From Mycobacterium sp. MYCO198283 (GTDB taxonomy: Bacteria > Actinomycetota > Actinomycetes > Mycobacteriales > Mycobacteriaceae), in contig NZ_JAJQJI010000001.1 in NCBI RefSeq assembly GCF_021213805.1, positions 379,944 through 443,943 of the forward strand: DNA of 64,000 nucleotides. Direction: 5' to 3'. Every line of letters begins with the position of its first letter. The stretch's first letter is position 1. Under the pieces are notes generated by a model. That model saw only the letters and a list, made by a program, of their open reading frames with translations. It searched no databases and had not been told where the DNA came from. The position numbers and the translations under genes are program-made. This document shows positions 9,043-18,308 of this stretch, piece by piece.

Positions 9043-10119
9043 GTGTCGATCCGTGTAGTGCAGGTGGGCACCGGCAACGTCGGGCGTCATGCGTTGACGG
9101 CGTTGATCACCGACCCCACCTACGACCTCGCCGGTGTGTGGGTGTCCTCCGACGCCAAGGCGGGCCGGGACGCCGCCGAACTGGCGGGCCTCGACACGCG
9201 CACCGGCGTCACCGCCACGACCGATCTCGACGCGGTGATCGCCACCGGGCCGCAGTGCGCCGTCTACACCGCGATGGCCGACAACCGCCTGCCCGACGCG
9301 CTCGAGGACTACCGGCGACTGCTGGCCGCCGGCATCAACGTCGTCGGCAGCGGCCCGGTGTTTCTGCAATATCCGTGGGGCGTCATCCCAGACGAGCTGA
9401 TCTCCCCGCTCGAAGAGGCTGCGCAGCAGGGCAATTCGAGCCTGTTCATCGGCGGCATCGACCCCGGCTTCGCCAACGACCTGCTGCCCATGGCGCTCGC
9501 CGGCACCTGCCAGCGCATCGAGCAGGTGCGGTGCATCGAAATCGTCGACTACGCCACCTACGACAGCGCCACCGTGATGTTCGACGTCATGGGCTTCGGT
9601 AAGCCGCTCGACGACATCCCGATGCTGCTGCAGCCGGGCGTGCTGACGATGGCCTGGGGTTCGGTGGTGCGCCAGCTCGCCGCGGGCCTTGACGTCGAAC
9701 TCGACGAGATCACCGAGCACTACGAGCGGTTTCCGGCGCCCGAGCCCTTCGACATCGCGGCGGGCCACATCCCTGCCGGTGGCGCGGCCGCACTGCGCTT
9801 CGAGGTGCGCGGCATGGTGGCGGGCCGTGCCGCCGTCGTGCTGGAACACGTCACCCGCCTGCGCGGGGACCTCTGCCCCGACTGGCGCCAGCCGGCCCAG
9901 GAGGGCGGGTCCTACCGCGTGGAGATCACCGGCGAGCCGTCCTACGGCGTCGACATCTGCCTGGGCAGCCCCAACGGCGATCACAATCACGCCGGCCTGG
10001 TCGCCACGGCCATGCGCGTCGTCAACGCGATCCCGGCGGTGGTCGCCGCGCCTGCCGGCATCCGCACCACGCTCGATCTGCCGCTGATCACCGGCCGGGG
10101 TTTGTACGCCGCGCGGTAG
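9043..10119 (+). CDS. NAD(P)H-dependent amine dehydrogenase-family (DapB-like) protein
   Basis: 358 aa. An N-terminal Rossmann fold (VVQVGTGNVGRHAL) is joined to a C-terminal domain like that of 2,4-diaminopentanoate dehydrogenase. Such proteins are often misnamed dihydrodipicolinate reductases in mycobacteria, where many paralogues sit beside SDR and CoA genes. The actual substrate is unknown. The GTG start has an excellent GAGGAG site. It forms a likely two-gene unit with the upstream SDR. Confidence 0.85.
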   Translation: MSIRVVQVGTGNVGRHALTALITDPTYDLAGVWVSSDAKAGRDAAELAGLDTRTGVTATTDLDAVIATGPQCAVYTAMADNRLPDALEDYRRLLAAGINVVGSGPVFLQYPWGVIPDELISPLEEAAQQGNSSLFIGGIDPGFANDLLPMALAGTCQRIEQVRCIEIVDYATYDSATVMFDVMGFGKPLDDIPMLLQPGVLTMAWGSVVRQLAAGLDVELDEITEHYERFPAPEPFDIAAGHIPAGGAAALRFEVRGMVAGRAAVVLEHVTRLRGDLCPDWRQPAQEGGSYRVEITGEPSYGVDICLGSPNGDHNHAGLVATAMRVVNAIPAVVAAPAGIRTTLDLPLITGRGLYAAR

Positions 10120-10141
10120 GCAACCCGGGAGACGGACGGAC

Positions 10142-10160
10142 GAGGGTTTCGGCTACCCTC
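10142..10160 (+). promoter_or_regulatory. Stem-loop upstream of mntH
   Basis: GAGGGT (10142-10147) and ACCCTC (10155-10160) form a 6-bp stem with a 7-base loop in the 77-base gap before mntH. No T-run follows, so it is not a clear terminator. It could be a leader structure or part of a metal-regulator site. I cannot assign it further. Confidence 0.3.
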
Positions 10161-10196
10161 ACGCGCAAGTTCGTCAATCCGATAGGACGCGACGTC

Positions 10197-11423
10197 GTGG
10201 CACAACCGACCCTGCTGCGGGCCCGGCCCGGGTTCTTCCTGCTCGGTCCGGCGTTCGTGGCGGCCGTCGCCTACGTCGACCCGGGCAACGTCGCCGCCAA
10301 CGTCAGCGCCGGTGCGCAGTACGGCTTCCTGCTCGTCTGGGTCATCGTGCTCGCGAATGTCATGGCCGGGCTGGTTCAGTACCTGTCGGCCAAGCTCGGC
10401 CTCGTCACCGGCACCTCGCTGCCGGAAGCCATCGGCGCCCGCATGAGCCGGCCGACCCGGCTCACCTATTGGGCGCAGGCCGAGGCCGTCGCCATGGCGA
10501 CCGACCTGGCGGAGGTGGTCGGCGGCGCGATCGCGCTGCACCTGCTGTTCGACCTGCCAATGCTCACCGGCGGCGTCATCACCGGCGTCGTATCGCTCAT
10601 GCTGCTGGTGGTCAAGGACTGGCGCGGGCAGCAGATCTTCGAGCGCGTCATCAGCGGCCTGCTGCTCGTGATCGCGATCGGGTTCGTCACCAGCATCTTC
10701 GTCGAACCGCCGCCACCCGGCGAGCTGGTCGGCGGCCTGCTGCCGCGCTTCGACGGCGCCGAGAGCGTGCTGCTCGCCACCGCGATGCTCGGCGCGACCG
10801 TCATGCCGCACGCGGTGTACCTGCACTCGGGCTTGAGCCGCGACCGCCACGGCCGGTCCGACACCCCTGAGCGGCTGCGCCGGCTGCTGCGCATCACCCG
10901 CTGGGACGTCGCGCTGGCCATGCTCGTCGCCGGGGCGGTGAACATGTCGCTGCTGCTCGTCGCCGCGACCAACCTGCAGGGCCGCGACGACACCGACTCC
11001 ATCGAGAGCGCCCACGCCGCGGTGGCCGACGCGCTCGGCCCCGCAGTGGCGCTGTGCTTCGCGATCGGCCTGCTGGCCTCCGGGCTGGCGTCCAGCTCGG
11101 TGGGCGCCTACGCCGGCGCGATGATCATGGACGGGCTGCTGAACCGGAAGATCCCGCTCGTCGCCCGCCGCGTCATCACGCTCATCCCGGCGCTCGTGGT
11201 GCTCGGCACCGGGATCGACCCGAGCCGCGCGCTGGTCATCTCGCAGGTCGTGCTGTCGTTCGGCATCCCGTTCGCGCTCATCCCGCTGATCCGGCTCACG
11301 AGCGACCGCCGCCTCATGGGCATCGACACCAACCATCGCGTCACCACGACGCTGGGGTGGGCGGTGGGCGGCATCATTACGCTGCTCAACGTGGTGCTCA
11401 TCTATCTGACCGTCACGGGCTGA
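10197..11423 (+). CDS. mntH: Nramp-family divalent metal (Mn2+) transporter
   Basis: 408 aa, about eleven hydrophobic segments. It has the hallmark metal-binding DPGN in the first helix (YVDPGNVAANVSAG) and MPHAVYLHS in helix 6, both needed for Mn2+/Fe2+ binding and proton coupling. GTG 10197 has an AGGA site nine bases upstream and places DPGN at the usual distance from the N-terminus. Its stop lies directly before the ATG of the next gene, so the two are co-transcribed. Confidence 0.95.
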   Translation: MAQPTLLRARPGFFLLGPAFVAAVAYVDPGNVAANVSAGAQYGFLLVWVIVLANVMAGLVQYLSAKLGLVTGTSLPEAIGARMSRPTRLTYWAQAEAVAMATDLAEVVGGAIALHLLFDLPMLTGGVITGVVSLMLLVVKDWRGQQIFERVISGLLLVIAIGFVTSIFVEPPPPGELVGGLLPRFDGAESVLLATAMLGATVMPHAVYLHSGLSRDRHGRSDTPERLRRLLRITRWDVALAMLVAGAVNMSLLLVAATNLQGRDDTDSIESAHAAVADALGPAVALCFAIGLLASGLASSSVGAYAGAMIMDGLLNRKIPLVARRVITLIPALVVLGTGIDPSRALVISQVVLSFGIPFALIPLIRLTSDRRLMGIDTNHRVTTTLGWAVGGIITLLNVVLIYLTVTG

Positions 11424-12473
11424 ATGCGGCACGCCTACTTCGCCTACGGGTCGAACGTGTGCGTCGACCAGATGGCGCGGCGCTGCCCCGACGCCACCGA
11501 GCCCCGGCCGGCGCGGCTCGCCGACCACGACTGGCTGATCAACGAGCGCGGCGTCGCGACCGTCGAACCGTTCGCCGGCAGCGAGGTGCACGGCGTGCTG
11601 TGGCAGCTCTCCGACCACGACTTACGGGTGCTCGACAGCGCCGAGGGCGTTCCGGTGCGCTATCGCCGCGACCGGATGACGGTGCAGACCGACGACGGGC
11701 CGGCCGCCGCGTGGGTGTACGTCGATCCGCGCGTGGAGCCGGGCCCGCCGCGTCCCGGGTACCTCGAGCGCATCGTGGCCGGCGCGCTGCACCACGGCCT
11801 GCCGCAGCCGTGGGTCGATTTCCTGCGCCGGTGGGACCCGGCCGCCTGGTCCGGGCGGGCCGCCACCGGGGCCGACGGGCCGCAGTCCCTGGCGGAGCTC
11901 TTGGCCGAGCCGGGCGTCGTCGAGTACAGCCGGCTGCGCTCGCGGTTCGGTTTCCTCGCCATCCACGGCGGCGGGCTCGAACAGGTCACCGACGTCATCG
12001 CCGACCGTGCGGCCGACGCCGCCGGTGCCTCGGTGTACGTCGTTCGGCACCCCGAGAGCTATCCCCACCACCTGCCGTCGGCCCGCTACCTGGCGGCCGA
12101 GTCGCCGTTGCTGCGGGAGTTCCTCGACCACGTCGACGTGGCGGTGTCGCTGCACGGCTACGGCCGCGTGGGCCGCAGCACCCACCTGCTGGCCGGGGGC
12201 GGCCACCGCGACCTGGCGCGTCACGTCGCCGCGCACCTCGACCTGCCGGGCTACACCGTGGTCACCGACCTCGACGACATCCCGCGCGAGCTGCGGGGCC
12301 TGCACCCGGACAACCCCGTCAACCGCGCCCGGCGAGGCGGAATGCAGCTCGAGCTGCCCGCCCGGATCCGCGGCACCAGCCCCCGCAGTCCGCTACCGGG
12401 CGAGGACGGCCTGCCGCCGATCACCTCGGCGCTGGTCCACGGGTTGGCCGCGGCGGCCCGCAGCTGGCGGTAG
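11424..12473 (+). CDS. Gamma-glutamylcyclotransferase-like / poly-gamma-glutamate hydrolase-like two-domain protein
   Basis: 349 aa. Residues 1-125 resemble the gamma-glutamylcyclotransferase (AIG2) fold, with the substrate-loop motif AYGSN near the start. Residues about 165-345 resemble the poly-gamma-glutamate hydrolase/DUF867 family (IHGGGLEQVTDVIAD, later VSLHGYG and LHPDNPVNRARRGGMQLEL), a zinc carboxypeptidase-like fold. Both domains act on gamma-glutamyl bonds, so a joint role in gamma-glutamyl peptide turnover is plausible but unproven. It begins one base after the mntH stop. Confidence 0.8.
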   Translation: MRHAYFAYGSNVCVDQMARRCPDATEPRPARLADHDWLINERGVATVEPFAGSEVHGVLWQLSDHDLRVLDSAEGVPVRYRRDRMTVQTDDGPAAAWVYVDPRVEPGPPRPGYLERIVAGALHHGLPQPWVDFLRRWDPAAWSGRAATGADGPQSLAELLAEPGVVEYSRLRSRFGFLAIHGGGLEQVTDVIADRAADAAGASVYVVRHPESYPHHLPSARYLAAESPLLREFLDHVDVAVSLHGYGRVGRSTHLLAGGGHRDLARHVAAHLDLPGYTVVTDLDDIPRELRGLHPDNPVNRARRGGMQLELPARIRGTSPRSPLPGEDGLPPITSALVHGLAAAARSWR

Positions 12474-12736
12474 CCGCCACCGATCCGCCCGCGCGCCGGG
12501 TGCGAATACCTGCTGTGCAGCTCGTCGACACGCGCCCCGCAGGTCGTGGCGCCGCCGGCACCGCTGACCGGGGAGCTGAGCCGGCGGTTGCCGGCCGCTG
12601 CGCTGCCGTTGCCCAGGGTGCCGCTCGCCCGCTACCGCGGTCGAGAAGTCGGCCAGACCTGACTCCGCTCGAAATGCGGCCCGCTAGGCTACGGCTCGAT
12701 GTGCTGTTGGACGGGTGGCCGGGGCGGATTGCCGCA
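12474..12736. other. Intergenic region before sigK
   Basis: 263 bases with no convincing gene. A TAGGCT -10-like hexamer is present shortly before the sigK start. The frame of sigK stays open through most of the gap, but the translation (Arg/Ala/Pro-rich) lacks any recognisable sequence and is probably an effect of high G+C. Confidence 0.4.
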
Positions 12737-13282
12737 GTGAGCGCCGATCTCGAAATGCTGCTGCGCCGCGTGGCCCGCCAGGACGCCGACGCCTTTGCCA
12801 CCCTCTATGACCACACCCGGGCGCGGGTCTACGGACTGGTCACCCGAGTGCTGCGCGATCCCGGTTACAGCGAGGAGGTCGTGCAGGAGATCTATCTGCA
12901 GGTGTGGCGCACCGCCGACCGCTATGACGCCGCGTCGGGATCGCCGCTCGCCTGGTTGATGACGCTGGCGCACCGCCGCGCCGTCGACCGGGTACGCGCC
13001 GAACAGGCCGCCAGCCAGCGCGACGCCCGCTACGGCGCCGCCACCGTCGAAACCGCGACCGATGTGGTGGCCGACTCCGCGATCGTGCGCGACGAGCGCC
13101 GGCAGGTCGTCGAGTGCCTCGACGGGCTGACTGACCTGCAGCGGGAATGCGTCGAGCTGGCCTACTACCAGGGGCTCACCTATTCGCAGGTCTCCGAACG
13201 GCTTTCGGCCAACCTCGCCACCGTCAAGTCGCGCATGCGGGACGCGCTGCGCGGCCTGCGCAACTGCCTGGGCGTGACATGA
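12737..13282 (+). CDS. sigK: ECF sigma factor SigK
   Basis: 181 aa. Region 2 (AFATLYDHTRARVYGLVTRV and the following SEEVVQEIYLQVWR) and region 4 (LTYSQVSERLSANLATVKSR) are complete. The sequence closely follows mycobacterial SigK, which drives mpt70/mpt83-type genes and its own operon. GTG 12737 gives the normal SigK length. The stop overlaps the anti-sigma start by 4 bases (ATGA), the standard arrangement with RskA. Confidence 0.95.
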   Translation: MSADLEMLLRRVARQDADAFATLYDHTRARVYGLVTRVLRDPGYSEEVVQEIYLQVWRTADRYDAASGSPLAWLMTLAHRRAVDRVRAEQAASQRDARYGAATVETATDVVADSAIVRDERRQVVECLDGLTDLQRECVELAYYQGLTYSQVSERLSANLATVKSRMRDALRGLRNCLGVT

Positions 13283-13986
13283 CCGCGCCGCACGACAGCG
13301 CCTTCCTCGACATGGCGACGGCGTATGCGCTGAACGCGGTGACGGACATCGAGCGCGCCGACATCGAACGCCGGCTGCGTGTGGCGCCGCCTGACGTCGC
13401 CGCGGAGTTCGCCGCCGAAGTGCGCGCCGTCCGCGAGACCATGGCCGCGATGTCCGCGGCGACCGCCGTCGAACCGCCGCCCGCGCTGCGCAGCCAGATC
13501 CTGGCGTCGGCGACTCAGCAGCGCCGCAGCCGCTCCCGCCGTCGGCGCACCGCCGTGGTCGCGGCCGCGGCCGCCGTGGTCATCGGATTGGCCGCGGTCG
13601 GCGTCGGGCTGGCGTTCCGGTCGACCGACAGCCGCGATGCCGTCAGCACCGACACGATCTTCGCGGCGCCGGACGTCCGCACCGTCACGGGCGACCTCCC
13701 GACCGGCGGGACGGCGACGTTCATCTACTCCCGCGACCGGCACGCCGGCGTGCTGGTGATGAACAACGTCGCGCCGCCGCAACCGGGCACCGTCTACCAG
13801 ATGTGGCTGATGTCGGACGCCGGGGCGGAGTCGGCCGGCACGATGGACGACGAGGCGGTCAGCCCGTCCACCACGGCGGTGCTCCCGCAGATCGGCGACT
13901 CGACCGCGCTCGCTTTCACCGTCGAGCCCGGCGACGGGTCGCCGAGGCCCACCGGACCGCTGGTCGCGCAGCTACCGCTCAGCTGA
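13279..13986 (+). CDS. rskA: Anti-sigma-K factor RskA
   Basis: 235 aa membrane anti-sigma factor. The cytoplasmic N-terminus (MATAYALNAVTDIERADI) binds SigK, a single transmembrane helix lies near residues 90-112, and the extracellular RskA domain includes GVLVMNNVAPPQPGTVYQMW. In M. tuberculosis the protein is cut by regulated proteolysis to release SigK. It overlaps sigK by 4 bases, and its 3' end overlaps the convergent ligase gene by 8 bases. Confidence 0.95.
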   Translation: MTAPHDSAFLDMATAYALNAVTDIERADIERRLRVAPPDVAAEFAAEVRAVRETMAAMSAATAVEPPPALRSQILASATQQRRSRSRRRRTAVVAAAAAVVIGLAAVGVGLAFRSTDSRDAVSTDTIFAAPDVRTVTGDLPTGGTATFIYSRDRHAGVLVMNNVAPPQPGTVYQMWLMSDAGAESAGTMDDEAVSPSTTAVLPQIGDSTALAFTVEPGDGSPRPTGPLVAQLPLS

Positions 13987-15070
13987 GCGTCGCGTCGGCG
14001 AGTTCGGCGACGACGTCGCGCGCGTCGTGCCCGCGCTGCCAGGCGGCCAGCTGGCGGGCGGCGCCGTTGCCCCTTCGACGCAGCCGGTCCAATTGCGCGA
14101 CGGCGTCGTCGTACTCGCCGAGCGCCTCGAGCGCCGGCCGGAGATGGGCGAGCAGCGCATCGAGGGCCGTCGACACCGGCACCAGCCGGCCCGCTCGCAG
14201 GTCGACGGATTCGCCTGCCAGCCCGTCGCGGGCGGCCTTCCAGTAGGCGGCGCGCAGCAGGTGCGGCGCCACCTCGGGCAGCGGTGCGCCGGCCCGCTGC
14301 TCGTCGAGCGCCGTCATCACCGTCGCCCGGACCAACGTTGCGAACAGCACCGTCTCCGCGACCGTCGCCGGCACGTCAGCCACCCGGATCTCGACGGTCG
14401 AGAACTTCGACGACGGCCGCACGTCCCAATAGACCATGCCGTCGTCGACCATCGCGCCGGCGTCTTGCATCAGCTTCACAGTCGCGTCGTACTCGGCGGC
14501 GGACGCGAACACCGGCGGCGGCCCCGCGCTGGGCCACCGCGCCCACAGCACGCTGCGCCAGCTGGCATAGCCGGTGTCGGCGTTGCGGTAGATCGCAGAA
14601 TTCGCGGTGATGGCCAGCAGGATGGGCAGCCACGGCCGCAGGCGGTTGCACACCTGCACCGCGGTCTCGCGGTCGGGCACCTCGACGTGCACGTGCGCGC
14701 CGCAGATGCCCTGCTCGTGGGCGATCATGCCGAACCGCTCCGCGATGCGCCGGTACCGCGGGGTGTCGGTGATCGGGAATTCGTGCGGCCGGGTCGGCGG
14801 AAGTCCGATCGCCAGCAGCCGGCCGCCGCACTGTTCGGTGGCCCGGGCGGCCACAGCGCGTAGCCGGGTCAGCTCGTCGCGTAGCGCGGCCGCGTCGGAC
14901 ACTACTGCGGTGGCGGTCTCCACCTGACAGCTCGTGAGCTCCAGTTGCAGCTCGACGTTCTCCTGCGCGGCGCGTTCGGCCACGTCGCGGTTTCGTGCCA
15001 GCGGATCTCCCGTGTCGGCGTCGACGAGCAGGAATTCCTCCTCGACCCCGACGGTGGGATGGCTGCTCAT
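13979..15070 (-). CDS. YbdK-type glutamate-cysteine ligase / carboxylate-amine ligase
   Basis: 363 aa of the GCS2 family. The motifs VGVEEEFLLVD (metal/ATP site), HVHVEVPDRE and a C-terminal basic helix (LRRRGNGAARQLAAW) are present. Members form gamma-glutamyl or related amide bonds at the cost of ATP; in mycobacteria the Rv0433-like protein has this fold, but its role is unsettled. ATG 15070 gives the expected length. Convergent with rskA. Confidence 0.88.
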   Translation of the reverse strand: MSSHPTVGVEEEFLLVDADTGDPLARNRDVAERAAQENVELQLELTSCQVETATAVVSDAAALRDELTRLRAVAARATEQCGGRLLAIGLPPTRPHEFPITDTPRYRRIAERFGMIAHEQGICGAHVHVEVPDRETAVQVCNRLRPWLPILLAITANSAIYRNADTGYASWRSVLWARWPSAGPPPVFASAAEYDATVKLMQDAGAMVDDGMVYWDVRPSSKFSTVEIRVADVPATVAETVLFATLVRATVMTALDEQRAGAPLPEVAPHLLRAAYWKAARDGLAGESVDLRAGRLVPVSTALDALLAHLRPALEALGEYDDAVAQLDRLRRRGNGAARQLAAWQRGHDARDVVAELADATLS

Positions 15071-15217
15071 GTCCTGCCTTGTGGAAAGACAATCCGGCCC
15101 GTCGGAACGTGGGTCGACGACGGGCCGGATCTTGGGGGAAGTTTCGGTCGCACCGAACTGTGCCCGTTGCCGGGTCGGCTCAAACCTCCTGCCGTACACC
15201 GCGGCTAGGATTCCGGG

Positions 15218-16036
15218 ATGACCAGCGCTTTCCGGTTCGGTGTCGGCCTGCACGACGCACGCTCGCTAGAGGATGTGCGCAACTTCGCGCGCCGCGCCGA
15301 AAGCATGGGCTACGACGTCCTGCACGCCGCAGACCATCTCGGCAGCCTCGCGCCCTTCCCGGTGCTCACCGCCGTCGCCGCCGTCACCGACACCTTGCGG
15401 GTGGGCACCTTCGTCCTCAACGCGGCGTTCTATCGTCCGGCGCTGCTGGCGCGCGATGTCGCGGCGCTGAGCCGACTCTCCGGCGGGCGCTCCGAGGTCG
15501 GCTTGGGCACGGGCTACGTGCGCGAGGAGTTCGAGGCCGCCGAACTGCGTTACCCCAGTGCCTGCGAACGCGTCGATCACCTGAGGCACACCACCACGTA
15601 CCTGCGCGCCAACGTGCCGGACGTTCCGGTGCTGATCGCCGGCAACGGCGACCGTGTGCTCCGGCTGGCGGCCCGGCACGCCCATATGGTCGGCCTGACC
15701 GGCGGCGATCCCGTCGTCGACGGCCACGATCCGCTCGCCGAGCGCATCTCCTTCGTCCGCGACGCCGCCGAGAATCGCTTCGGTGAGCTGGAGCTGAACC
15801 TGGCCGTTACCGCGCTGCCCACCGACGGCTCCGGCCGGCCGGACCTGTCCATCACCCGCCACTTCGTCGACCTGCCCGACGACCAGCTGCTCGCGCTGCC
15901 CAGCGTGCTCTCCGGGACGACTCGCGACATGGCCGACACCCTGCTGCACTACCGCGACCGCTACGGCATCACCTACATCACCGTGCAACAGCCCGTCGCC
16001 GACGCCTTCGCGGACGTGATCGCGCTGCTGCGCTAG
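15218..16036 (+). CDS. LLM-class (F420-dependent) oxidoreductase
   Basis: 272 aa TIM-barrel luciferase-like protein. It opens with FRFGVGLHDARSLEDV and has HAADHLG, LRVGTFVLNAAFYRPALLA and the family-typical GGRSEVGLGTG. Mycobacterial members of this subgroup usually take coenzyme F420 rather than FMN. The substrate is unknown. It is monocistronic and ends 22 bases before tRNA-Arg. Confidence 0.85.
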   Translation: MTSAFRFGVGLHDARSLEDVRNFARRAESMGYDVLHAADHLGSLAPFPVLTAVAAVTDTLRVGTFVLNAAFYRPALLARDVAALSRLSGGRSEVGLGTGYVREEFEAAELRYPSACERVDHLRHTTTYLRANVPDVPVLIAGNGDRVLRLAARHAHMVGLTGGDPVVDGHDPLAERISFVRDAAENRFGELELNLAVTALPTDGSGRPDLSITRHFVDLPDDQLLALPSVLSGTTRDMADTLLHYRDRYGITYITVQQPVADAFADVIALLR

Positions 16037-16058
16037 CCGGTAAGCTCCGCACGGACGC

Positions 16059-16134
16059 GCCCCCGTAGCTCAGGGGATAGAGCACGGCTCTCCTAAAGCC
16101 GGTGTCGCAGGTTCGAATCCTGCCGGGGGCACCA
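16059..16134 (+). tRNA. tRNA-Arg (anticodon CCT)
   Basis: The acceptor stem GCCCCCG pairs with CGGGGGC. The D-arm is GCTCAGGGGATAGAGC. The anticodon stem CGGCT/AGCCG carries loop CTCCTAA with anticodon CCT at 16092-16094. The T-arm is GCAGGTTCGAATCCTGC. Discriminator A is at 16131 and CCA is encoded at 16132-16134. It reads AGG codons and marks the left edge of the accessory region. Confidence 0.97.
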
Positions 16135-16282
16135 AGTTACGCATTTCATCGGTTGATGCTTGACGTTCGTGTTCGGTTGATGCCTGGCGCCCATGAATGG
16201 TGTCAAGCTGCGGTGAAGGCGGTAATAGACTGTATGCGTCCGTCAATGTGCAAATGCGACGGCGCACCGGGGAGGAACTCAC

Positions 16283-16612
16283 ATGGCGCAGGTGGTTCGG
16301 GTGGTGCCGGCCGACCTCGACAGGTCGGCGACGAAGGTGACCGATCACGCCGAAGGATTCGACGCCCGCCACAGCCTCACGCAGACCCGAATCGGCGAGT
16401 CGCAGGCTGGTATGCCGGCCGCCGCGGCGGCGGCGATTGGAGCGACCCTCAGCAAGTGGCAGGACGACTCCGCAGCGATCCGTCTACAGTTGGATGGCCA
16501 TAGCGTCTCGCTGCGAGCGGCCGCTACCGGATACGCTGCCACCGAGTCTGGCAACGCCACAGATCTTGCCGCCGTCGGCGGCTGCGCGCCATCCGGCACT
16601 GCAAGGTGGTGA
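16283..16612 (+). CDS. EspC-like (type VII secretion target) protein
   Basis: 109 aa, mostly helical, of the DUF2580/EspC type. It opens with VVRVVPADLDRSATKV, has a helix-turn-helix-like middle (GATLSKWQDDS) and a late YAATESGNA segment resembling the YxxxE secretion signal. The start has a clear GGGAGGA site. It lies 9 bases before the alpha/beta hydrolase gene and probably acts as its co-secreted partner for an ESX system. No ESX core genes are in the window. Confidence 0.75.
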   Translation: MAQVVRVVPADLDRSATKVTDHAEGFDARHSLTQTRIGESQAGMPAAAAAAIGATLSKWQDDSAAIRLQLDGHSVSLRAAATGYAATESGNATDLAAVGGCAPSGTARW

Positions 16613-16621
16613 GGGCGCTGC

Positions 16622-18295
16622 GTGACGGTTTCTGTCGCTGATATTGATCGCTGGAATGCCGGTGACGTCCGGGAAGTCTTCCACGCTACCCGCAGCCAAG
16701 CTGAAGCCGCCTTCGAAGCGGCGGACGGCATCGCGCAGTTGCCCGCCTTCGAATCGTGGGGCGGCGATGCAGCCGAGGCGGCCAAGGAGGCGATCGGCCG
16801 GACACGCAAGGACCTCGACGCGCACGGAAACCAGGCGATCGCGGTCTCACGCGCGGCCAGCACCGCCGCCGACGACATCGACGCGCTGAAGAACGACTTG
16901 GCCGAACTGCGCGCCAAGGCGATGCGACTGCAGATGGCGCTCAATCCGGCCACCAACACCTTCCAGCCGACGGATCCGACGATGCCGCCCGCGGAGGCGA
17001 TGGCGAAGGCGGCGTCACTGCTCGGAGAACTGCGGCCGCTGCTCGCCCGCGGCGCAGCCATCGAGGACGAACTGGCGAGGGCTATCGAGATGGCCACCGG
17101 TGAGGCGCCGATACCCGACACGCCGCACGACAACCGGCCGGAAATCCAAGCGGCGCTGTCCCGGCCGCTGCCCACCGACCCCGAGGAGTTCGAACAGCTC
17201 TGGAATCAGCTGACACCAGAGGAAAAGGACTGGCTGTACCGCCAGGACCCCAACATTGGCAACCACCCCGGCATGCCGTGGGTCGGCACGGACGGCCTTG
17301 GGAAGGACCATTACAACCGGCTCCATCTGAAAGAACTGACCCGCAGTGCGCAGGCTGAGGTGGATCGGTTGGCACAGGCGCATCCCGGCTGGGCCCAGGG
17401 CGTCACCCCAAACCCGAAAAGCGAGGCGAAAGCGTGGCGCGACTGGCAGGAGTGGAAGAAACAGTGGGACGGCGCCAATCACACGCTGGCCGGTTACCAA
17501 TCGGTGAGTGAGACGTTGGCACGCAACGACGGTGTCCCGCGCTACCTCGGCATGATTGACGATCAGGGGCATGCGGCCGTCGCCATCAACAATCCGGACA
17601 CCGCTTCACGCACCGCGACGTTGGTGCCAGGGACCGGCCAAGACATGGCGGCGTTTGCTGCTAGCGACGGCAAGTCGCTCGATATGTACAACGCGGCGAT
17701 GAACGCCGACCGTTCACTGCGTGTGGGTGATGTCTCGGTCATCTCCTGGATGGGTTATGACCGACCCATGGATCTCGGTGAGGCAGCGTCGGCAAGCTAT
17801 GCGAACAACGGAGCGTCCGCGCTCGACGCGTACCTAGACGGCCTGCAAGCGACGCACCTGGGACCGCCGTCCATTGACACCGTCATTGGTCACAGCTACG
17901 GCTCGACATTGGTTGGGGCGGCTGGTGCCGGCGATCATCACCTCGCCGTCGAGAACGTCATCGCCGTCGGCAGTCCCGGCATGATCGTTAGCCATGCCGC
18001 GGATCTCAGCCTTGATCCGGGAGGCAACGTGTATGCCACGCGTGCGGCGAACGATGTCATCGAAGTTGTCGGGTCGTCTCCGGTCCACGTGATGACGGGC
18101 GGCGCACTGGGCAATGATCCGACATGGGATCCCTTCGGCGCGGTGGAACTAGTCGCTGCACCCGGGCCTCCCTCGTTTCTAAATCTGCCGTCCGTTGCCG
18201 CACACAGCAGTTACTGGGACGAAGGCAATCCGGCACTCTTGAATATGGGCGCCATCATTGCGGGCAAGCCGCCCCCATACGTAACCCCGCCGTAG
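16622..18295 (+). CDS. DUF1023-like alpha/beta hydrolase, probable ESX substrate or toxin
   Basis: 557 aa. Residues 1-160 are long helices of WXG100-like type, with WGGDAAEAAKEAI near residue 40. The C-terminal third is an alpha/beta hydrolase with the nucleophile elbow GHSYGS (Ser near residue 422), a candidate acid in the AANDVIEVV segment and a late candidate His in VAAHSSYW. Such architectures are typical of large ESX-associated proteins of mycobacteria and actinobacterial toxins. GTG 16622 has GAGGG six bases upstream. A lipoprotein gene follows after 13 bases. The target molecule is unknown. Confidence 0.78.
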   Translation: MTVSVADIDRWNAGDVREVFHATRSQAEAAFEAADGIAQLPAFESWGGDAAEAAKEAIGRTRKDLDAHGNQAIAVSRAASTAADDIDALKNDLAELRAKAMRLQMALNPATNTFQPTDPTMPPAEAMAKAASLLGELRPLLARGAAIEDELARAIEMATGEAPIPDTPHDNRPEIQAALSRPLPTDPEEFEQLWNQLTPEEKDWLYRQDPNIGNHPGMPWVGTDGLGKDHYNRLHLKELTRSAQAEVDRLAQAHPGWAQGVTPNPKSEAKAWRDWQEWKKQWDGANHTLAGYQSVSETLARNDGVPRYLGMIDDQGHAAVAINNPDTASRTATLVPGTGQDMAAFAASDGKSLDMYNAAMNADRSLRVGDVSVISWMGYDRPMDLGEAASASYANNGASALDAYLDGLQATHLGPPSIDTVIGHSYGSTLVGAAGAGDHHLAVENVIAVGSPGMIVSHAADLSLDPGGNVYATRAANDVIEVVGSSPVHVMTGGALGNDPTWDPFGAVELVAAPGPPSFLNLPSVAAHSSYWDEGNPALLNMGAIIAGKPPPYVTPP

Positions 18296-18308
18296 GAGAC
18301 CGCGTTCA

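Noticed and set aside
10120..10196. Manganese riboswitch before mntH
   Set aside because: The gap is too short and lacks the conserved loops of the yybP-ykoY class; only a simple 6-bp stem-loop is present.
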